From Bacillus sp. V3B (GTDB lineage Bacteria; Bacillota; Bacilli; Bacillales; Cytobacillaceae): a DNA stretch of 60,422 nt. Position numbers and translations under genes: made by a program. Under the pieces are notes generated by a model. It made no database searches and was not told the DNA's origin. It saw only the letters and a list, made by a program, of their open reading frames with translations. Every line of letters begins with the position of its first letter. The stretch's first letter is position 1. The stretch lies in NCBI RefSeq assembly GCF_024494465.1, contig NZ_JAETXM010000020.1:1-60422 (forward strand). Reading direction: 5' to 3'. Shown here one piece after another: positions 54,151 through 60,422 of the stretch.

Positions 54151-55080
54151 ATGGCGCGTATTGTCAATTCAGTTACTGAGCTTATCGGTCAAACACCAGT
54201 AGTAAAACTTAATCGAATCGTTGATGAAAATAGTGCAGACGTTTATTTGAAGTTAGAATATATGAATCCTGGTAGTAGTGTAAAGGATCGAATTGCACTT
54301 GCTATGATTGAAGCAGCTGAGAAAAGTGGTCAATTAAAACCAGGTGATACGATCATTGAGCCTACAAGTGGAAACACTGGAATTGGCTTAGCTTGGGTCG
54401 CAGCAGCAAAAGGATACAAAGCGATTTTAGTTATGCCTGAAACAATGAGCATGGAGCGTCGTAACCTTCTTCGTGCATATGGTGCAGAGCTTGTACTAAC
54501 ACCTGGACCAGAAGGGATGAAGGGTGCTATTAGTAAAGCGGGAGAACTAGCAGAAAAAAATGGCTATTTCTTGCCACAACAGTTTGAAAATGGAGCAAAC
54601 CCTGAAATTCACAGAAATACAACAGGTAAAGAGCTTGTTGAACAATTTGGAGACCAATTAGATGCATTTGTTGCTGGAATTGGTACTGGTGGAACCATCA
54701 CAGGTGCTGGTGAAGTACTAAAAGAAAAATATAAAGATATTAAGATTTATGCAGTAGAACCAACTGATTCAGCAATTTTATCCGGTGGAAAACCAGGTCC
54801 TCATAAGATCCAAGGGATTGGAGCAGGATTTGTTCCAGAAGTGTTAAATGAAGAAGTCTATGATGGAATTATTCAAGTAACGAATGACGAAGCATTTGAA
54901 GCCTCTCGTCTTGTAGGAAGAGAAGAGGGCATCTTAGGTGGTATTTCTGCTGGAGCAGCTGTACATGCTGCTTTAAAGGTTGCTAAAGAGCTTGGTAAAG
55001 GAAAAAAAGTTGTCGCTGTCATTCCAGATAATGGTGAACGCTACTTAAGTACTGCTTTATATCAATTTGATGGGCAATAA
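54151..55080 (+). CDS. cysK: Cysteine synthase A (O-acetylserine sulfhydrylase)
   Basis: PLP enzyme that makes cysteine from O-acetylserine and sulfide. The Schiff-base lysine is in [11 protein letters not shown] near residue 44, the substrate loop TSGNTGIG near 70, the phosphate-binding [12 protein letters not shown] near 176 and the C-terminal [10 protein letters not shown]. 309 aa versus 308. AAGAAAGGG upstream. In B. subtilis CysK also partners CymR to form the repressor, and a CymR-like box lies just upstream. Confidence 0.97.
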   Translation: MARIVNSVTELIGQTPVVKLNRIVDENSADVYLKLEYMNPGSSVKDRIALAMIEAAEKSGQLKPGDTIIEPTSGNTGIGLAWVAAAKGYKAILVMPETMSMERRNLLRAYGAELVLTPGPEGMKGAISKAGELAEKNGYFLPQQFENGANPEIHRNTTGKELVEQFGDQLDAFVAGIGTGGTITGAGEVLKEKYKDIKIYAVEPTDSAILSGGKPGPHKIQGIGAGFVPEVLNEEVYDGIIQVTNDEAFEASRLVGREEGILGGISAGAAVHAALKVAKELGKGKKVVAVIPDNGERYLSTALYQFDGQ

Positions 55081-55090
55081 GATTAATTGA

Positions 55091-55125
55091 TAAAAGAGGC
55101 TGACCATAGGTTAGCCTCTTTTATT
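55091..55125 (+). terminator. Terminator after cysK
   Basis: TAAAAGAGGCTGAC / GGTTAGCCTCTTTTA stem with a 4-base loop, then TTTTG. The right edge touches the target duplication of MITE copy B. Confidence 0.88.
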
Positions 55126-55130
55126 TTGTA

Positions 55131-55262
55131 GGCTGTGTTAATGATTATTGTTGATAAATAGCCTTTAGTGTATGCGGCCATGTGTTTGATTCAATATGAA
55201 TCACTCAATGGGTGCGTATACTAAAGGTCATTAGAGCATTAACACGATTGTTTAACACAACC
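55131..55262. mobile_element. MITE-like palindromic element, copy B
   Basis: 132 bp with terminal inverted repeats GGCTGTGTTAA and TTTAACACAACC, flanked by a perfect 8-bp direct repeat ATTTTGTA (55123-55130 and 55263-55270). Internal arms CCTTTAGTGTA and TATACTAAAGG pair, and GATTC/GAATC form the tip. It occupies the place where pabBAC lie in B. subtilis. Confidence 0.85.
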
Positions 55263-55312
55263 ATTTTGTAAAGAGATTTAATTGATTACTTTGAAACGTA
55301 AATTTTCCTTTT

Positions 55313-55340
55313 TTGCACGGTTATTATATCATAATATGAT
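55313..55340 (+). promoter_or_regulatory. Sigma-A promoter of folate operon
   Basis: TTGCAC (55313-55318), 16 bp, TATGAT (55335-55340). It lies 70 bp before folP and outside the MITE, so the operon has its own promoter. Confidence 0.55.
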
Positions 55341-55410
55341 AGTATAGGTTTTTTCCATGGGGAAAGAAGAAAAGCTACAACTAACTTGAACTATCAAGAG
55401 GGGTGTTTAT

Positions 55411-56247
55411 ATGTCAGATAAGATCATTCACTGCGGTCCTTACAAACTTGATTACGATAAAAAAACATTGATTATGGGCGTTTTGAATGTAACTCCTGAC
55501 TCTTTTTCAGATGGCGGGAAGTATAATCAAATCGATCATGCTGTTCAAAGGGCTATGGAAATGGTTGAGAACGGAGCCGATCTAATTGATATCGGAGGGG
55601 AATCAACACGTCCAGGATATACTCCTATTTCAGTGGAGGAAGAACTTAATCGGGTTATTCCAGTAATAGAAGCTATTACAAAGGCTGTTCCTGTACCGTT
55701 ATCGATCGATACATTTAAATCGGGTACAGCTAGAGAGTCGATTAAAGCTGGTGCCCATATTATTAATGATATTTGGGGGGCAAAGGCTGATCCCAATATG
55801 GGTAAAGTCGCTGCAGAATTGGCTGTTCCTATTATTCTTCAACATAATCGTGACAATCAAGAATATCAATCTTTTTTTCGCGATTGTTTAAACGATATGT
55901 ATGAAAGTATTGCTATTGCCAAAGCAGCTGGAGTGAAAGATGAACAAATTATTTTAGATCCAGGTATCGGATTCGCAAAAGATTATGCTAGAGATATTGA
56001 GATGATGCAAAATCTTGATAAGTTTGTAGCATTAGGTTACCCCGTTTTATTAGGGCCTTCTCGTAAAAGAATGATTGGAACAGCCCTTGATCTCCCTGTA
56101 AATGAGCGAATGGAAGGAACAGGTGCTGCTGTTTGTTATGGCATCGAAAAGGGTTGTCACATGGTCCGTGTTCATGATGTAAAGGAGATAAGCCGAATGG
56201 CTAAAATGATGGATGCCCTGATGGGAAAGGGAGATGTAATTGGATAA
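55411..56247 (+). CDS. folP: Dihydropteroate synthase
   Basis: Condenses p-aminobenzoate with dihydropterin pyrophosphate; sulfonamide target. TIM barrel motifs: MGVLNVTPDSFSDGGKY near 22-38, DIGGESTRPGY near 61-71, SIDTFKSGTA near 98 and GPSRKRMIG near 215. 278 aa is close to B. subtilis Sul (285). AAGAGGGGTG upstream. First gene of a folP-folB-folK-yazB-dusB run with overlaps. Confidence 0.96.
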   Translation: MSDKIIHCGPYKLDYDKKTLIMGVLNVTPDSFSDGGKYNQIDHAVQRAMEMVENGADLIDIGGESTRPGYTPISVEEELNRVIPVIEAITKAVPVPLSIDTFKSGTARESIKAGAHIINDIWGAKADPNMGKVAAELAVPIILQHNRDNQEYQSFFRDCLNDMYESIAIAKAAGVKDEQIILDPGIGFAKDYARDIEMMQNLDKFVALGYPVLLGPSRKRMIGTALDLPVNERMEGTGAAVCYGIEKGCHMVRVHDVKEISRMAKMMDALMGKGDVIG

Positions 56248-56602
56248 AATTCATGTTAATAAAATAGAGTTCTATGGTTATCATGGGGTTTTACCTGAAG
56301 AGACACGTCTCGGTCAGCGATTTATAGTTGATTTAATGGTTGAGACAGATTTAAAAGAAGCGGGATTGTCAGATGATATAGAGCAGTCCATTAGTTATGT
56401 CGACCTATATCAAGTATGTAAAGAAATAGTTGAAGGTACACCGTACAAGCTGATTGAGGCGGTTGCGGAAAAAATTTCTGATCAAATATTAGAACGGTTT
56501 TCTAAAGTATTATCAGTAACGGTTAAAGTAATTAAACCTAATCCTCCAATTCCAGGACATTACGAGTCTGTTGCAGTGGAAATTAAAAGGAGTCGGCTAT
56601 AA
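56240..56602 (+). CDS. folB: Dihydroneopterin aldolase
   Basis: Converts dihydroneopterin to hydroxymethyl-dihydropterin. 120 aa; family pattern FYGYHGVLPEETRLGQRF (His and Glu22-type residues) and the C-terminal KPNPPIPGHYESVAVEI. Starts with TTG 56240 behind GGGAGATG and overlaps folP by 8 bp. Two bases separate it from folK. Confidence 0.96.
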   Translation: MDKIHVNKIEFYGYHGVLPEETRLGQRFIVDLMVETDLKEAGLSDDIEQSISYVDLYQVCKEIVEGTPYKLIEAVAEKISDQILERFSKVLSVTVKVIKPNPPIPGHYESVAVEIKRSRL

Positions 56603-56604
56603 AT

Positions 56605-57132
56605 ATGGAACAAATAGCTTTTATTTCCCTTGGATCCAATATGGGAAATCGGTTCATTTTGTTAGAAGAAGCCTTAGTGAATTTGCAAAATGAATACCCA
56701 ATTGAGGTGGTAAATGTTTCATCTATTTATGAAACAGACCCTGTTGGATATGAGAATCAGGATGTGTTTTTAAACATGGTAGCCCAAATAAGGACTAGCT
56801 TGGCACCTGAAGAATTGCTGGATGCCTGTCTAAAAATAGAAAAAGAACTTGGAAGAAAAAGGGGTATTAGGTGGGGGCCAAGAACAATTGACCTTGACAT
56901 TTTGTTGTATAATGATGAAAATATGATAACTGAAAGGCTTGTTATTCCACATCCTCGTATGCATGAAAGATCATTCGTTATGATTCCACTAATAGAAATT
57001 TGCCCCAATATCACGCTACCGGCAATGAAACAGCCATTGTGTGAACTGGCAGATCAGTTATCTGATAGAGAAGGAGTTCGGATATGGAAGCAGAGAAATG
57101 GGGAAGACGTATTCGCGCTTTTCGCAAATTGA
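56605..57132 (+). CDS. folK: Hydroxymethyldihydropterin pyrophosphokinase
   Basis: Transfers pyrophosphate from ATP to hydroxymethyl-dihydropterin, supplying folP. Motifs: ISLGSNMGNR near 7-16, YETDPVGYENQDVFLNMV near 42-59, RGIRWGPRTIDLDILLY near 85-101 and IPHPRMHERSFVMIPL near 113-128. 175 aa. Overlaps yazB by 49 bp. Confidence 0.96.
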   Translation: MEQIAFISLGSNMGNRFILLEEALVNLQNEYPIEVVNVSSIYETDPVGYENQDVFLNMVAQIRTSLAPEELLDACLKIEKELGRKRGIRWGPRTIDLDILLYNDENMITERLVIPHPRMHERSFVMIPLIEICPNITLPAMKQPLCELADQLSDREGVRIWKQRNGEDVFALFAN

Positions 57133-57296
57133 AGGGTTTTACTCAGGAAAATTTTGCAAAGGAATTAGGTATTTCTGTCTCTGTTTTAGGTGAAATTGAA
57201 AGAGGCAACAGAATGCCAACTGATGAATTAATTGAGCAGATTGCCGTTGTGCTTCATATAAGTAAGAGTGAATTAGCTCCACTTAAAGAGGATTAG
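57084..57296 (+). CDS. yazB: XRE-family small HTH protein YazB
   Basis: Single-domain Cro/C1-type DNA-binding protein (70 aa) with helix-turn-helix RAFRKLKGFTQENFAKELGISVSV, and GEIERGNRMPTDELIEQIA. The target is unknown. Embedded at the 3' end of folK in a different frame with a 49-bp overlap, as in B. subtilis. Ribosome site AGAAGGAG near 57070. Confidence 0.92.
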   Translation: MEAEKWGRRIRAFRKLKGFTQENFAKELGISVSVLGEIERGNRMPTDELIEQIAVVLHISKSELAPLKED

Positions 57297-57327
57297 TCAC
57301 TTTAAATAATAGTTAGGGGGTTACTAT

Positions 57328-58326
57328 ATGTTCAAAATAGGCGATATTGTTATGAAAAATCCAGTTGTATTAGCTCCAATGGCCGGTGTATGTAATTCAG
57401 CTTTTCGCTTAACTGTTAAGGAATTTGGTGCGGGGCTCGTGTGTGCTGAAATGGTAAGTGATAAAGGGATCTTATATAAAAATAAGAAAACAATGCATAT
57501 GCTTTACATGGATGATCGTGAAAAGCCGCTTAGTTTGCAGATTTTTGGTGGAGAAAGGGATTCCTTGGTTGAAGCGGCTAAGTTTGTTGATGAAAATACA
57601 AATGCTGATATTATTGATATTAATATGGGATGCCCAGTACCGAAAATTACAAAAGTTGATGCAGGAGCGAAATGGCTTCTAGATCCCAATAAAATATATG
57701 AAATGGTATCTGCTGTTGTAGATGCAGTAGACAAACCAGTGACAGTGAAAATGCGTATGGGTTGGGACCCTGATCATATTTACGCAGTCCAAAATGCTCA
57801 GGCTGTTGAACGCGCAGGCGGGAAAGCTGTTGCCCTTCATGGTCGTACTCGGGTACAAATGTATGAAGGTAAATCAAATTGGGATATTATTCGTGAAGTT
57901 AAACAATCTGTTAATATCCCAGTTATCGGAAATGGAGATGTGCAGACTCCACAGGATGCAAAGCAGATGCTTGAGGAAACGGGTTGTGATGGAGTGATGA
58001 TCGGTCGAGCTGCCTTAGGAAATCCATGGATGATTTATCGAGCCGTTAAATATCTGGAAACAGGTGAGTTAATGGGCGAGCCATCTGTTCGTGAAAAAAT
58101 GGATGTGTGTGTACTCCACCTCGATAGACTTATTGATTTAAAAAACGAAAATATCGCTGTAAGAGAAATGCGTAAGCATGCAGCGTGGTATTTAAAGGGA
58201 ATTAAAGGGAATGCTGGAGTTCGCAATGCCATTAATGAGTGTGATACAAGAGAACAAATGGTTAACTTATTATATGGATTAGTGGAAGAAAAAGAAGGAA
58301 TCGAAATGCAATCACAAGTGGGATAA
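57328..58326 (+). CDS. dusB: tRNA-dihydrouridine synthase
   Basis: FMN enzyme that reduces uridines in tRNA D loops (YacF). TIM barrel: VVLAPMAGVCNSAFR near 13-27, DINMGCPVPKITK near 96-108 with the catalytic Cys near 101, TVKMRMGWD near 137 and MIGRAALGNPWM near 225. 332 aa, as in B. subtilis (333). TTAGGGGG upstream. Last gene of the folate run; a MITE copy follows. Confidence 0.95.
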   Translation: MFKIGDIVMKNPVVLAPMAGVCNSAFRLTVKEFGAGLVCAEMVSDKGILYKNKKTMHMLYMDDREKPLSLQIFGGERDSLVEAAKFVDENTNADIIDINMGCPVPKITKVDAGAKWLLDPNKIYEMVSAVVDAVDKPVTVKMRMGWDPDHIYAVQNAQAVERAGGKAVALHGRTRVQMYEGKSNWDIIREVKQSVNIPVIGNGDVQTPQDAKQMLEETGCDGVMIGRAALGNPWMIYRAVKYLETGELMGEPSVREKMDVCVLHLDRLIDLKNENIAVREMRKHAAWYLKGIKGNAGVRNAINECDTREQMVNLLYGLVEEKEGIEMQSQVG

Positions 58327-58343
58327 CTATTTTTAAATAGAAT

Positions 58344-58474
58344 GGCTATGTTCATGATTCATGTTGAAAATTTGCCTTTGGTGTATGTGGCCATTTGTTT
58401 TATTCAATGGAATAACTTAATGGTCATGTATACCAAAGGTATTTAAAGGATCAACAATATTGTTTAACAAAGCC
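58344..58474. mobile_element. MITE-like palindromic element, copy C
   Basis: 131 bp from GGCTATGTTC to TTTAACAAAGCC, flanked by a perfect 8-bp direct repeat AATAGAAT (58336-58343 and 58475-58482). Internal arms CCTTTGGTGTATG and ATGTATACCAAAGG pair, and TTATTC/GAATAA form the tip. It lies between dusB and the terminator before lysS. Confidence 0.85.
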
Positions 58475-58479
58475 AATAG

Positions 58480-58522
58480 AATAAAACTGCCAGGACCATT
58501 TAACTGGCAGTTTTATTCTATT
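58480..58522 (+). terminator. Terminator downstream of dusB
   Basis: AGAATAAAACTGCCAG / CTGGCAGTTTTATTCT long perfect stem. It was probably the native dusB terminator, now separated from the gene by MITE copy C. Confidence 0.88.
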
Positions 58523-58552
58523 TTAGGAAGTTTCACATAATAACTTTTATGA

Positions 58553-58581
58553 TTGCGGTAATTTGTGTAGAATGATATAGT
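58553..58581 (+). promoter_or_regulatory. Sigma-A promoter of lysS
   Basis: TTGCGG (58553-58558), 17 bp, TATAGT (58576-58581). The leader of about 60 bases is too short for a T-box. Confidence 0.65.
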
Positions 58582-58647
58582 ATGCAAAAATTTAAACTAA
58601 TTACTAGGATAGCTTACATACACTGATTTATTATAGGAGATGAATAG

Positions 58648-60135
<1,488 letters not shown>

Positions 60136-60142
60136 TTATTAA

Positions 60143-60203
60143 GTAAAGCCATTTTCCTTAAGATATCTGTAATCAGATGTTATAGGAGAATGGCTCTTTT
60201 TAT
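60143..60203 (+). terminator. Terminator after lysS
   Basis: AAAGCCATT...CCTTA and TAGGAGAATGGCT form a long interrupted stem, followed by CTTTTTATC. Confidence 0.78.
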
Positions 60204-60306
60204 CTTTTTGATAGAAATACATTGTATTTTATCTATTATCCTGGTATATTAATATCTGCTGCTGAAAAAACAGCATGTTATGCTGAAAATTGATTTAAAA
60301 AAGTTA

Positions 60307-60335
60307 TTGACTTTCAGAAATTAATTTGATATTAT
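60307..60335 (+). promoter_or_regulatory. rRNA operon promoter
   Basis: TTGACT (60307-60312), 17 bp, TATTAT (60330-60335) after an AT-rich upstream stretch. Followed by the rRNA leader motif at 60368-60387. Confidence 0.82.
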
Positions 60336-60367
60336 TACTAAGTCGTCAAGAGGCGAATGGAAAATTG

Positions 60368-60422
60368 TTCTTTGAAAACTAAACAAAGCAGAAACGTCAA
60401 CGTTTTAAATTTTAGTCTTTTT
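60368..60422 (+). ncRNA. 5' leader of an rRNA operon (boxA region), partial
   Basis: GTTCTTTGAAAACTAAACAA is the characteristic pre-16S leader (boxA/antitermination and RNase III processing region) of Bacillus rrn operons. The 16S gene itself is beyond the window edge. In B. subtilis rRNA operons also follow lysS. Confidence 0.8.

Noticed and set aside
24571-58474. Dispersed palindromes considered as a CRISPR array or as rho-independent terminators
   Set aside because: Copies are far apart without spacers, and they lack T runs; the terminal repeats and 8-bp duplications fit a mobile element better.

Overview
The window is a low-GC chromosome segment from an endospore-forming member of the Bacillaceae. 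Its gene order follows the Bacillus subtilis 'yaa-yab-yac' region near the origin: csfB, yaaO, tmk ... holB, ricT, yabA, trmN6, yazA, rsmI, abrB, metS, tatD, yabE, rnmV, ksgA, yabG, veg, sspF, ispE, purR, ridA, spoVG, glmU, prs, ctc, pth, fin, mfd, spoVT, spoVB-like, mazG, rqcP, yabP, yabQ, divIC, yabR, tRNA-Met, spoIIE, yabS, yabT, tilS, hpt, ftsH, coaX, hslO, cysK, folP, folB, folK, yazB, dusB, lysS. It ends in an rRNA operon promoter and leader, so a ribosomal operon should start just past the right edge. Almost all protein identities come from strong family motifs and remembered B. subtilis homologues; no database search was run.

Layout. 1-2660: csfB (minus strand, sigma-F type promoter), an Orn/Lys/Arg decarboxylase-like PLP enzyme, and tmk. 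2670-10919: one giant minus-strand gene (about 2,750 aa) for a cyclic beta-1,2-glucan synthase / GT84-GH94 protein, which stands where darA and yaaR lie in B. subtilis. 11.4-15.6 kb: DNA replication and translation housekeeping genes. 15.6-16.9 kb: abrB with tandem Spo0A boxes, followed by about 1 kb without a gene that holds two unusual structured or repeat elements. 16.9-31.6 kb: metS to ctc, with a frameshifted yabE and an exact parS site. 31.8-43.2 kb: pth to yabR, ending in a lone antisense tRNA-Met. 43.5-60.1 kb: spoIIE to lysS, lacking the yacD and pabBAC genes of B. subtilis.

Regulation can be read in unusual detail: candidate sigma-F (csfB), sigma-H (spoVG), sigma-G (sspF, spoVT), sigma-K (yabG) and sigma-B (ctc) promoters, a Spo0A-type spoIIE promoter with a 21-bp spacer, Spo0A boxes at abrB, a CymR-like box at cysK and PurBox-like sites at purR. 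Sporulation genes are interleaved with replication, translation, cell-envelope, folate and cysteine genes.

The most notable non-genic finding is a family of about 131-bp imperfect palindromes (four copies) with GGCTNTGTTAA-type terminal inverted repeats. Two copies have perfect 8-bp target duplications, the internal hairpin arms covary between copies, and one copy supplies the stop codon of purR. This looks like a non-autonomous mobile element (MITE) family. Other points of interest are the A7 frameshift in yabE, a parS site forming one arm of a terminator-like hairpin, a 195-bp structured element beside abrB, and a 30-bp perfect palindrome inside a decayed Bacillus-type intergenic repeat.
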